DNA of 64,000 nucleotides from Hormiphora californensis (taxonomy: Eukaryota > Ctenophora > Tentaculata > Cydippida > Pleurobrachiidae). The stretch lies in the NCBI GenBank assembly GCA_020137815.1, contig CM035352.1:3107131-3171130 (forward strand), written 5' to 3'. Shown here one piece after another: positions 46,501 to 58,091 of the stretch. Position numbers and translations under genes: made by a program. The notes beneath the pieces were generated by a model. It had not been told where the DNA came from. It was given only the letters and a program-made list of their open reading frames with translations, and ran no database searches. Numbering within the stretch: position 1 is the stretch's first letter; each line of letters starts with the position of its first letter.

Positions 46501-48070
46501 ACAAAGAATAGAAGATTTTTGGGGGGGGGGGGCAAATTTCAGGCAGCGATTGCAGCCACATCGTTTGAGATATCGACCTGAAATTTTGTAGGCATGTTCT
46601 AGTAGTATAACTACGTGTCATAACGTGGCCGGATTTTTGATTTTTTAATTAATTAATTAATTATAAGCTATCAAAATTTGCCCCTGCACATTGCCCCTGT
46701 ACATTTTGATTTTTTGCCCCTGCACGCGTGCCCCTGCACACGGTTTATCTTCCGTTCTGCTTGAAATATCGACTTGAAACTTTGTAGGAATGTTCTTCAA
46801 TCATAAAAAATGATATTCGAAAAGTGGGAGTATTGAAAATTAATTAATTAATTAGTTATAGGCATGCAAAAATGGACTTTTTTAGGGCCCCCTGCACTTT
46901 TTTTGAAAATGTACAGGGGCAAATACCCCTGCACATTTTTTGCAATTTTGATATTCAAACTGTGGCCAAACCGTTTGTTTTTTCGAAATGAAACTTTGTA
47001 TGCATGTTCTAGTAGTATAACTACGAGTCATAAAAAGGCTGGATTTCTTATTTTTAATTTAACTAATTAATTATAAGTAATTAAAATTTTGCCCCTGCAC
47101 CATCTTTCCCCTGCACCGCTGATTTCGACCCCCTGCACATTTCCTGAACAAGGCAACTAAAAATGGTATATTTTCTGTTCTGCTATAAATAACGACCTAA
47201 CATTTTGTAGTAATGTAGTTCATGCATATAGAAAGATCGACAAAAAGTGGGAATAGTCAAAATTAATTATCCAATTAATTATAAGCAATTAAAATTTTGC
47301 CCCTGCACATTTTGCCCCTGTACATTTGCGGCAAATGTTACCCCTGCACATTTTCGGTAAATTTGATATTCGAACTGTGGCCACACCGTTTGATATTTCG
47401 AAATGAGACTTTGCATGCATGTTCTAGTGGTATAACTACGAGTCATAAAAGAGCCGGATTTCTGATTTTTTAATTAATTAATTAATTATAAGTAATTAAA
47501 ACTTTTGCCCCTGCACAATTTTGTTTGCCCCTGCACAATTTTTGCAACTTTGATATTCAAACTGTGGCCACACCGTTTGAAATTTCGAAATGAAACTTTG
47601 TATGTATGTTCTAGTAGTATAAATACGAGTCATAACGGAGCCGGATTTTTGATTTTCTAATTAATTAATTAATGATAATCAATTAAAACTTTTGCCCCTG
47701 CACAGTTTTGGCAAATTTGATATTCAAACTTTGAGCCTTTGTGAAAGTTTCATCCAGTTGCTGGCGATAGACTCGATAGAGTTCGATTAATTTACTATGA
47801 CATCGGTGTTGGTTACCATAGTAACCAGGGAATTCGTTGTAAAATAGTCCTTTCTTGCTATAAACAATATAGTTAACGTTTTTGGCAAATTTGATACATA
47901 TTTATGTCTTTGTGAAAGTAATGAAAATAAGAGCATTAACTTAATGGGATTAGATCATTTGAGAAGTAGTGATGAATTGAAATATGTTAGCAACTTGCCA
48001 GTTCGACAAACTAAACCCATATGATTCCAACTTCGGGTCGGACGAGGGGAAGCTTGCCTTTTGCGAACAT
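40516..48070 (+). repeat. About 1.5-kb higher-order satellite, five units
   Basis: Units begin near 40516, 42046, 43573, 45100 and 46494. Spacing is 1524-1530 bp for the first three, which are nearly identical; the last two are diverged variants. Each has a G-run of 11-25 bases, then several 200-300-bp sub-repeats. A sub-repeat contains a GATATCGACTTGAAACTTTG block, TTCTAGTAGTATAACTACG, TTAATTAATTATAAGCAATT and GCCCCTGCAC. Units 1-4 end in CAACTTCGGGTCGGACGAGG followed by GGAAGCTTGCCTTTTGCG, and the fifth ends in the same block at about 48028-48070. No coding function is supported. Confidence 0.9.
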
Positions 48071-49390
48071 ACTATAGTGCAGTAGACACTGCCAACAGTA
48101 CTATAGTAATTGGTGGAACAATATACTAAATGTAATATGCCTATCAGTCGGTTTTGACACCTCTAGGCAAGGGAAGAATCGAAGAACTTTATTTTACATG
48201 CAGTGCACAAAACTATGGAGTTCCTAAATAGATCTAGTATCTACGAAATCAATAGGCAAGTTTTGAAATTGAGACTCAGACAAAAGCGATAGCTAAATGC
48301 CTAGTATTTGTGAAATAAAACGCTGTATAATTATTCACAAAGTACAAACAGTTTTTTAGAACTGGGGAGATCGTAACGATCTCTCTCCTGCTCTCTGACT
48401 ATAGTGATAAAAATATAGTGCTAACAATCACTGCACAAAAACCAGCTACCTCTCTCCCTCTTTGAGTCATCTCTCTACATCTCTATCCTTTTTGATTTTT
48501 CTCTCTCCCTCTCTCTGATCCCTCCCTCTCCGAACGAATGCTTTCCCCATGTCCTATAGAACTTGCCTCAGTAAGACAACTCGTTCAATTATACTACTCA
48601 GTGTTGCTGAGTAACAACAAGACCTGTGTGAAGTTGTTTCCGATATCATCAGGCGATCTCATACAGATATATTAGGAGATGTGCAGTTATCCTGTCAGGC
48701 CAATGCTCTGACCACAGTTATCTGATGATATACGGTAAACAAGTACGTCTTGTATTACTTGAAAAGAGAATGATGAGGAGAAATATATAATTAGAGCTGC
48801 TAGATGGAAGGAAATGAACAAGGGATAAGGAGAGAGTAACAGATCACTGCTATCCAAGCTAATGGCTTCGTGGGTGTATTATATATTATAGTGAATCGAT
48901 TAGCATATTATTTGCATCTAATTATTTGAGACTATTTTAACAATGTGTTATGAAGAAATATAATATGTGGTCTCCGGAATTAAGTTATGAAACTACCATT
49001 GAAATGAATAAAACATAATTGTTTTGAAAAAACAAGAGTGTCTTTCTTCAAAAAAAGAAAGTCTTCAGGGAATGCGACATTTTTCCGTCTAGATATAATA
49101 CGTAAACCACATGCAGAAAGACAACACGCAGTTCGCTAAAAATTATTCAGAAGCCTCCTTTAAATTATTTTAGGTATAATTAACATTTAACCGCAAGCTC
49201 ATCAAGGCCGTATTTAGATATCCCGGGATTCCCGGGGCTTCAGTTCGGAATGTAAAGAATACCCAGATAATCTGAAAACTAGACCCTTATATACCCGGGA
49301 ATGAAATTCTTCTTCTTCTAATTAGCACTAAGCTGTACTTTAATTATGGGATAATTACTCAATTAGCTGTAATTTGTCAGTATCTATAGA
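48071..49390. other. Gene-free AT-rich stretch
   Basis: No gene or defined repeat seen; only CT-rich tracts near 48385-48540. Confidence 0.35.
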
Positions 49391-49629
49391 TTCCTAGCTA
49401 TCAACAAACGTATTATGTCCTGACTATTCCTAATTAGAGTTGAGATCAATATAAGCTGTCTGACTAGCCAAGGCTCTCTGATGAGTAAAGAGATGATAAT
49501 ACTGTTATATATAACAGTATTATCATCTCTTTACTCATCAGTGAGCCTTGGCTAGTCAGACAGCTTATATTGATCTCAACTCTAATTAGGAATAGTCAGG
49601 ACATAATACGTTTGTTGATAGCTAGGAAA
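49391..49629. repeat. 239-bp near-perfect palindrome without spacer
   Basis: The arms of about 119 bp meet at 49509/49510 (ACTGTTATATATAACAGT). I see one mismatch (CTCTCTGATG against the inverted CTCACTGATG). Outside the arms homology stops abruptly. Confidence 0.85.
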
Positions 49630-50520
49630 CCAAAAACTTTGTAAGGAAGCTAAACACCGATTAGTCGTCTGCATTAATACTGTATAGTGTATACTGTAGC
49701 CTATTAATGCAACTTTTTAAATTCTAATCATCATAAAATAGCAAATGAAACGAAGAAACAAAAAAGAGTGTAAACGGGTAGCTTGATTTTCTTCGTCAGG
49801 AATGAGTGCAACAATAGTTTCTTAGCCGAGAACAAGACACGCGTGTTCAGGATAGACCTAGATAAATAGCCTAGGTAAGCTAAGTATACTTATAGGATAT
49901 ATCCTATAGAACTGCAACCCCTTTCCGTAGACTTGTTATGAGGGAATTGTAAGGATCAACTAATTAATTATTGTGCTCATAACTAAATTGGGCATATATA
50001 TGTGTATGATACATGGCTGAGCTAGATTGAGACAAAGAACGTTGATCGTTTAATTCAAGGGAGAGGGCATTATTCTACATATAACATAGAGAGATAGCAG
50101 AGAGAAAGAGAGAGATGGAGGGAAGAAAAGAGGTGGGGTTGGTACAGACGTGAGAGAGATAGCCAATAGAAAGAGAGAGATGGAGGTAGGAAAGAGATGG
50201 AGTTGGTACAGCAGAACTAAAACAAAGGCTACAAAACTGATAGAGCTCTTCTCTGAAGCTGCAATAATAAATAGTAATGATCGGTAGAGCTCTTCATTTC
50301 CATTGCACATAGTAGGGCGTGAGTGGGCACATTAAGATTCCTGCATTATTCAGTGCTACTATAATACTAGCTTACACAGCCGGGGACATATCTCTAAGTC
50401 TCTTACCTCTGTATCTTTCTGTCTCCCATTCTCTATATGGCACCACCCTCTTTGTTCACGGCGTGCCTGGGTAAATTTTACGTGGAAGCTGAGGCGTTGT
50501 AAGCATGAACAATAAAAAAC

Positions 50521-50523
<3 letters not shown>
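49630..50523. other. Gene-free stretch with purine tracts
   Basis: No gene seen. Two related GAGAGAAAGAGAGAGATGGAGG blocks, each followed by a GTTGGTACAG motif, lie at about 50098-50147 and 50165-50210. Confidence 0.35.

Positions 50524-50608
<85 letters not shown>
50524..50608 (+). repeat. CT dinucleotide microsatellite
   Basis: About 42 uninterrupted CT units. Confidence 0.95.
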
Positions 50609-50612
<4 letters not shown>

Positions 50613-50812
50613 TTTGTTTATATTTTTCTCTTCCTCTCTTTTCATCTTTTTTTTAATTCAACTTGTTATTCAGTCCCCCATCTCATGGGATACGGTGGAA
50701 TTTTATTATAAAACGGGATAAGGTGGGGGAATCTTATTATAAAACGGCCAGGTGCAATATAGCAGGGAGTTAAAATACAGAACAGCGAAAAGAAGAATTT
50801 TACGGTCGCTTG

Positions 50813-50845
50813 TAGTGGGAAAACGGTAATGGAAAAGCAGCACTG
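50813..50845. mobile_element. Internally deleted MITE copy
   Basis: The left end of the 29903-30083 element (CGGTCGCTTGTAGTGGGAAA, then ACGGTAATGGAAAA) is joined straight to its right terminus (GCAGCACTG). The whole interior is gone. It directly abuts the next element. Confidence 0.65.
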
Positions 50846-50849
50846 TTAA

Positions 50850-51519
50850 AGTAAGAGTGGCGCGCCGTGTTTTCTCACAAAACTTAGTGGATGAACGGGG
50901 AGTACCACCAGGACCATTGGTATGGTATCGAAAATTTCCAATTCTGTCTCGTTGATTAGTTATGACGTAATATGTTCATTATTTCAATTTTCATAAAATT
51001 GCTCTACAGAAAAATCTGTGCATTGTGGATTGAAATGGATGCTTGCATCGTGTTCAGCGTCAAAAAATAGTCGGGGTACCAAATTTTGGTGTCTCTACCT
51101 TGTCTGTGACGCGAGATATTGACAAATATAAAAAACGACCAAAGTGAGAGAAAGAGAGTTTGTTACTTTTGGGTGGCGCACACAAACAACTAGCACCCAA
51201 AAGTAACAATCTCTCTCTCACCCATTTTGGTCGTTTTTGATAATTGTCGATATCTCGCGTCACAGACAAGGTAGAGACACCAAAATTTGGTACCCCGACT
51301 ATTTTTTGACGCTGAACACGATGCGAGCATCCATTTCAATCCACAATGCACAGATTTTTCTGTAGAGCAATTTTATGAAAGTTGAAATAATGAACATATT
51401 ACGTCATAACTAATCAACGAGACAGAATTGGAAATTTTCGATACCGTACCAATGGTCCTGGTGGTACTCCCCGTTCATCCACTAAGTTTTGTGAGAAAAC
51501 ACGGCGCACCACTCTTACT
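50850..51519. mobile_element. 670-bp foldback element flanked by TTAA
   Basis: Inverted arms of about 326 bp, nearly identical, are separated by an 18-nt loop (51176-51193). They begin AGTAAGAGTGG and are bordered by TTAA on both sides (50846-50849 and 51520-51523). TTAA is the target duplication of piggyBac and Kolobok transposons. There is no transposase. Because TTAA is its own reverse complement, it could also be part of the inverted repeat. Confidence 0.75.
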
Positions 51520-51523
51520 TTAA

Positions 51524-52129
51524 GGTTGTGTAATGAACTGTCAGAGCATTGGCGGAGCACGCGAGAACTGTGGTCAGAGCATTGGCCTGACTGGTAATGA
51601 AGGTGTCTGTATTCTGTAGGTAATGGGTATAACGGCACCTGTCAGCATTATATATAGGCAGACTACAAAGGTCCATTAGCAACAAACCAAAATTTAGAGC
51701 AGCCCAAGAAGTTGTCTTAATTCGCCCAACTTTTGTAATGCAGTACCTGCAGAGGACTCACAATTGTAGTAAATGCAGATGTACCTAGAACTCGAATAAG
51801 CAGATCTACGATTTGTTTCCACGAAAATAATACTTGCCATGATGAGGGGGCGATAAACAAAAGGATACCATATGTGCCCATGTGGTAATGATGATGTGTC
51901 AGTGTGTGTGTGAATGCAAATGAACCCAATCTGAATCCAGGATAGACATTGACCATTGGTCATTCGCATTGCAATGTGCATGTCTCTTAAAGTTTCATTC
52001 ATATCATATAGCCACTATAACTCAGTCTAAAAACACCCTCTCCCTATCTCGCTCGAGATAGATCTGTCTCTCCCTCTTATATTTCTCCCTGTCTCTATCC
52101 ATATTTCTCTCGACTCTATCTCCCTAGTC
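51524..52129. other. Gene-free stretch
   Basis: No gene seen. A phrase TCAGAGCATTGGCCTGA...GGT recurs at about 51541-51595 (twice), near 56700-56740 and in part near 48695 and 55940, and may be a degraded dispersed repeat. Confidence 0.35.
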
Positions 52130-52169
52130 CCTACCTCTCTCTCTCTCTGATCTCTCTCTCTATCTCTCT

Positions 52170-52255
<86 letters not shown>
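52130..52255 (+). repeat. Imperfect CT microsatellite
   Basis: CT units with a few GAT interruptions, followed by further CT-rich sequence to about 52295. Confidence 0.9.
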
Positions 52256-52258
<3 letters not shown>

Positions 52259-52680
52259 ATTTCTCTGTCCCTATCTCTCCCTCTCTCTCTCCCTATCTGC
52301 ACACTGTTTGAGCTATACCAGTTTATCGACCATACATCGTTTGTTGAGCACTCATCTTTTGATGATATTAGTAAACATCGACTCGAAAGCACTCATGCCA
52401 CTATCGCCAACATACTTTTACTCTCTCTCCAATATCTCCCATCCCTCTTTCTATGTCACTCTCATACTACCCCCAGTTTCACTAGCTCTCCTGGCCACTA
52501 CAACTCCACGATTTCTATTCTAAACACATACGTCGTACAACTATACACCACAACTCTACTCTACTAGAAGATAATAATTTATCTAACCGATTAGTCTCCC
52601 AGCTGTCTTTCTAGGAGTTATTATTATATGAGTTATTATATGATTTTAGATAATCCTAGGATGACAGCTGTGACTCACAT

Positions 52681-52948
52681 TTTTCCAATCTCACAGCCTG
52701 TGACAGTGGTCATCCGACATAATTGCCATACCTCGACGTGAAATTCGACCTGAATCTCGACCTGGAATGAGGCGCGCATTCGTAGTGAGAGAGACACAAA
52801 GACTAACGAGAGAGAAGAGTTGAAGCGCGACACCATTTGCTTACTGCGGCACATCTCTCTGATGCGCGCCTCATTCCAGGTCGAGATTCAGGTCGAATTT
52901 CACGTCGGAGTATGTCGGATGACCACTGTGAGATTGGAAAAATCTGCA
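52681..52948. repeat. Inverted repeat with 80-nt loop
   Basis: The left arm (TTTTCCAATCTCACAG to ATGAGGCGCGCAT, ending at 52780) is mirrored at 52862-52942. Indels, such as an extra GCCTGTGACA in the left arm, show age. No flanking target duplication was recognised. An additional short inverted pair (CAGCTGTC...) lies just to the left at 52600-52670. Confidence 0.75.
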
Positions 52949-53328
52949 GGTGACACTTTAGAAATTGAGTATTATTATTTTTTCACTCATGTCAAAGCTG
53001 GGGCATGTGATAAGACGATCGGACGATCCACTACCAATAACACTGGAATCATTGAAAGAAAAGGAAAACGAACTTGAATAGTTTTAGATTTAAAATCGTC
53101 TGGCGTGTGCATTTAAACCCTTTCGTTTAGAATAGCTGACATGCACCGGATGCACGAGAGCAGATACACGCTGGACTGGAGTAGCTTCAAAAGATTAAAC
53201 ATGTTCACACGCTTTTAGTTTCATTAAAAAATCACAATCAAAATTAATCACAGAAATTAAAGTTTCTGTCTAAAAAATAGTAATTTTCGGCAAGATATTA
53301 TTTTCCTTTTTCTGTCTACTGTATTTTG

Positions 53329-53373
53329 TTGTTGAGTAAGGTGGAAGAGTCAGTCTTCCCCCTTACTCAACAA
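53329..53373. repeat. Hairpin in gene-free DNA
   Basis: TTGTTGAGTAAGG and TGGAAGA are mirrored by TCTTCCCCCTTACTCAACAA across a 5-nt loop. Confidence 0.65.
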
Positions 53374-56300
53374 ATATTTTGGTGTTCCTACAGACCTGAT
53401 AATCGCATATAATAAAACATCAGCTGTCACAACAGCAAATAAAATCCCGTCAAGGATCGATCAGTGCACTCGAGTCTTTCATTGTCAACAAATACAAGGA
53501 TTGTTATGTTTCTTTTCTACCTGCATTTATCTCTCACAGTCTCTACCTCACTCTCTCTAGAAGGAGATCTCTCGTTTTCTCAGCAGATGCATCTCGTGAG
53601 GTGAGTAGGACCTAGCATCAAACTCCCTATCTAGAGCTCTGATGGCATTGGTGAAAGAAGATCGGAGAAGAACCAACTCGACTCCTCCGGGAATAACTGA
53701 GTCACAGGAGAGGAAGGGTTAGTTTCATTACGACAAGTGAGAGGAACACGACTGTGCGGGTGTATCATTATAGTGTTGTGTTGGCACACGGAGAATATGG
53801 GAGAGGGACACAACAAGAGTAGTAAATAATAAGAGTAGTAAATAGTAACCATAGGAGAGGAAGGGTTAGTTTCGTAGGAAGTTATAGTTTCTAAACTGAA
53901 ACGGGTTTTCTACAAACATTTCATCATAATAGATTCTTATTTATATCTTGGTGTCGAGAAAGTTGGGCTACTTCATTATACCTGCTTTAGTAGGAAAGTA
54001 TACGATGTCTCCCTGTCCTTTGTTAACTCCATAGGGGCCCTTCCTTTTGTTTCCGTTATCTAAGGAAAGAATCTGGTTTGAAATGTTGGAGGAGAAAGGT
54101 GTACAGGTCGCATACCGGACCTTCAGTTCGGTATGAGGTGGGAAATATAGCTCTAATTTACTGATCCTAAAACCAAACAATCCAAAAATCATCCTAATCC
54201 GACGTGTTGTGTATTGGTGGGAATGCTAAAAGTGGATAACGTCAGGAACTTATGTTTATATGCAGCACAGAATGGCACGATAAAATTTATATTTCTTACG
54301 AGTCTGATCAGTTTGTTTTTGCTGATCAACTGCCCTAGCAGATCCCCTCTTCCTGCTGCACTGCTGTCTCATATTATATCGGTAGTCGACAAAAACAATA
54401 AACTCAAATCAATGGACAATGATAGAGAATAATACCTAGTGGCTCAGCTTGTTTTTCTCCAGGCTTAAAGTAGCGCAAAAAATTTGAGCTGTTATAGTAC
54501 AATTAGGAGGTGTTATAATGGCTGGTTCCTCGACACAAACACAGTGTTTAGACCATGCTGCTGCTGTCAAAAACAACACACATGTGTTCCTTTCATGAAT
54601 TGTATCTTCAATAATTAAACAAAGAGAGAGAGAGTAGGAGTTTGTTAATATCAGTCAACTGACTACTTAATTGAGATATCGATATTCAACCGCTTAATTA
54701 ACGATCAAGGGGATAGGGTCATGTTTGGCAATTACCATCTACATGAAGGTTTTGAAACGCACGTGATGGCCTGGCCCCAGTTCCGTGACAACTTCTTTGA
54801 CACCTTGAGCTGACCACGCGAGAGGGCACTGTATTTATATGACAAATGTGTCATTCCGTGAATAGACGTGTTGACCCGCCTGCTGCAACCAGAATATATG
54901 ACCACGGAACCAGCTCATTCATCAGAAATTCGTTCAAGGAATGGGGTTTCACCCACAGCCCACTGTCCAAACCAAAATTTAGTAACTTGTTCTCAGGTAG
55001 TTGACACTTGATATTAATTATGAAATGAGCTAGCTCCTATATCAAGCGCTGCCCAGCACCATCTGAAATAATTTTTCTTACTTTTCTTACTTGGAGCGAA
55101 GTTAAACAGGGGTTTTCCAGATTTGCGGGAGTTGGACATGGTAAGGTCAATTTTGTTCCTAGAAAACTCAGATATTACGTACACAAATAGAGGATACAAG
55201 GAGTGATGGTATTCATCTAGAATCTAATCCACAGTTGTACCAATTTAAGGTGGATGATTGAAAGCATCACGACAGACTACTCAAATGCAAGACGTTAGAC
55301 TAGGCTGGAATTAATGCTTGCTGCTTCATAGGATTTAATCCTACTTCATAGGAAGATGACAAACTGTAGTTGTTGATACTCTAAACTAAAACTTTACAGT
55401 GTGTCTCATCACCTAGGTCTAAAGTATATATTTTACCATGGCGTGCTGCAGCTTTATAGTTTTACAGTGAAACCAATATCACTGTTCTCAAACCGAGGTT
55501 TACACTAGGTCGGAAAAGATCCCTGTTATGTTCTAACCCTCCCTTTGTAAAAGGAGTGCACGGACAGAGGGTCTAGCTAGGCGAAAAGATCCCTGCATGA
55601 GTGTGGTATTAGAATTATAACGGAACAGAACCATGGTGTACCAATACCAAGAGGCACAAAGTATAGATTAACTACGGAAGCTGTACTTCCTTTAATGAAT
55701 CTGTTGAATATTATTTGTATTTTGATTAAAATAATCTCAATGTCTATTGTTTCAAAGAAAGTCAGTCATGGACAACACCCCGAAAAGCTTCGGTAATGTT
55801 TTATCACAAATGTGTTAACAATCACTCACTGATCTCGTCTCACGATCTCGTCCAGTTTACAAACTTATGAATGCAAATTTATGTCAAATGCAAATTTATT
55901 GAATTTTATATGTGTACACATGGGTTTAATACTTGCCTATCAGAGCATTGGCCTATTAGGACCCCAGTCTCGAGAAGTTAAGGGAGCATACATGATTGTA
56001 CACGTACGTTCCCTAAGTATTACTAGGTATAATTATTCATGATTGCGTACGATATGCTATAACACCAATTTAGAACAACTCTGTTTGAAAAACGGGAAAA
56101 TGACAAGGATTCAATAAAAGTGCAATATATTGATAGATGCAACTTATAGCTAGACCTCTACTACTTGTCTTATAGCTAGTTAAACTGCGGCCATATGTTT
56201 CTCTAGCTGTACTGGTGCCGTTTAAAACCCCATTTATATGCCATCAATATGCAGGAAACATGGAGGCACTCTGTATTTCAAGTGGAGATTTCACTTTCTG

Positions 56301-56494
56301 TCCTTCTTCTATGTCTCCCTTTCTTCTCTCTCAAAGAGCACAATTCCCATCATAAAACAGTTTCTCATCAATGATGATCAATGATGTCATCTTGTATTAT
56401 ATCTTGCCAGTATAGTCCCTCTACTACAACCCCAATCTGAAATCAACACCCAACTGCCCACTTAAGGAAGAGCCGGGATCGAAGAGGCACATGT
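53374..56494. other. No certain gene; two weak exon candidates
   Basis: No gene can be asserted. On the minus strand, 55139-55091 (ATG, donor GTAAGA) and 54809-54739 (acceptor TGGTCAG, stop TAG) would join in phase to a 39-residue peptide (MSNSRKSGKPLFNFAP then TQGVKEVVTELGPGHHVRF). A stretch around 54160-53985 is open in two frames and might be a further exon. A decayed dispersed repeat lies at about 55540-55584. Confidence 0.3.
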
Positions 56495-57305
56495 TTAGTA
56501 GATATGTTTTGGGTTGACGGACGAAAGTCGGAGATCGGCAAGGTGTTTCAAGTTGCGGTCGTAGGTTCGGGGGGCTAATCTGGAGTGTCTGTCCAACTCC
56601 CTATCTGCTCCTTCGGCTGATTCTTTGGCTATCACTTGCTGGACCTCGCATGGCATAACTGAAATGGGAGATTAATTGTAGAATCAGTGGAGGTCCGTCA
56701 GAGCATTGTCCTGAACCGCAGTCAGAGCTTTGGCCTGGCAGGTCGACCTATCAAGGGGGGGGGGGGGTGTATGTACACACTTATGGCTGGTCAAGGTCAA
56801 AAGGGTTAAGTATTACACTAGTAAAGTATGGGTAAACTTAGGAAGAGTCATAAATAGGACAACTTTACCTTTGACAGTGGGGTAAAATCGGGAGTCTCCA
56901 GTTTTTAGTTTCAGCTCCTTACTTTTAGGCTTTCCAGCAGATAGACTTAGAGTTCTGAAGTCAGGGCAACCTGAAGGGAATGTCTTATAGTTTAGCAAGT
57001 AAATATCATGAACATAATTTTTAGCACTTCAAGTTCAAGCTTGAGCAATACCATGAACATCAAATACTGGGCAAGAAAAGAATTGAAAATTGGTCCATCA
57101 TGTTGCTTAGCCAAGATCACTGCTAAATCATTAACAATAAACCACTAAATATATCCAATAATCAATATTAGTTGTTATGTTCTAACCCTCCTTTACATTT
57201 CGCGGGCGGGGCACGCAAAACAGAGTCTAGCTAGGCAAAATATTAGATGAACTTACTCTTGCTGCCCCACTGGTGAGCAGCTAGTAAACCTTTTACAAGG
57301 GACAT
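56495..57305 (-). CDS. Small three-exon gene, 104 residues, unrecognised
   Basis: Exons 57305-57257, 56970-56869 and 56658-56495 have canonical borders (donors AAGA|GTAAGT and CAAAG|GTAAAG; acceptors CATTCCCTTCAG and CCCATTTCAG). They join in phase from ATG to TAA. The product starts MSLVKGLLAAHQWGSKS, has a Lys-rich middle (AGKPKSKELKLKTGDSRFYP) and a charged, helical C-terminus ending NPKHIY. There is no signal peptide or membrane segment. Three in-phase exons with strong sites are unlikely by chance, but I cannot name a family. It is divergent from C2CD5, with start codons 787 bp apart, so the two could share a promoter region. Confidence 0.55.
57177..57237 (+). repeat. Dispersed repeat copy in intron 1
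   Basis: TTCTAACCCTCCTTTACATT, then CGCGGGCGGGGCACGC and GTCTAGCTAGGC, matches copies at 2787-2830 (in part) and near 55540-55584. It lies in the first intron of the small gene. Confidence 0.55.
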
Positions 57306-57660
57306 TTTAATAGAAATGCTCCAGTGATCCTATATTGTAGCTAGGTAGGAGCTGTGTATATATTCACACTACAGTGGTAAAGAAGATGAAAAACTAACAC
57401 ATTTCATTTGTAGTATCTCCTTTCCTACAGCTCACCAATATACAGATCATCTATTGCACTTTAGACTCGTCCCATCTTCAGCTTCACTTATATCATCGCT
57501 GGAAGCTGTTATAAACAAAGTATGGCAGATAAACCTAATTCATCAATTCACAAATAAAAAGAAAACACAGTAATAGCTCGGTATAATTCATCAATTCTAT
57601 CACATTTCTATTGTCGTTACATCTCTTCACAATATGGGTTCCATCCCTAATATACTCACC

Positions 57661-57941
57661 TGGTTCGCAGTCCTGGTAGGGTGGAGGAGGCTAAACGCGA
57701 TAGAGATGGGATAGAGATGGGATTGCAGTCCTGGTAGGGTGGAGGAGGCTAAACGCGATAGAGATGGGATAGAGATGGGATTGCAGTCCTGGTAGGGTGG
57801 AGGAGGCTAAACGCGATAGAGATGGGATAGAGATGGGATTGCAGTCCTGGTAGGGTGGAGGGGGCTAAACGCGATAGAGATGGGATTGCAGTCCTGGTAG
57901 GGTGGAGGGGGCTAAACGCGATAGAGATGGGATTGCCTTGT
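57661..57941 (+). repeat. 47-58-bp minisatellite
   Basis: Five copies of GCAGTCCTGGTAGGGTGGAG followed by GCTAAACGCGATAGAGATGGGA. The first three carry an extra TAGAGATGGGA. It lies between two divergent starts. Confidence 0.9.
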
Positions 57942-58091
57942 AAACTCACTATCATCAATCAGCGAAAGCCATAATCCACTGCCATAGCAACATTATAACT
58001 GATCCTTACAGAGAAACTTACAAAAAAGTTGGTAAGTTGTAAGTTGGTCCCTTAATTATCACAATTCTCTTTTCCAGTTGTTACAGATAAG

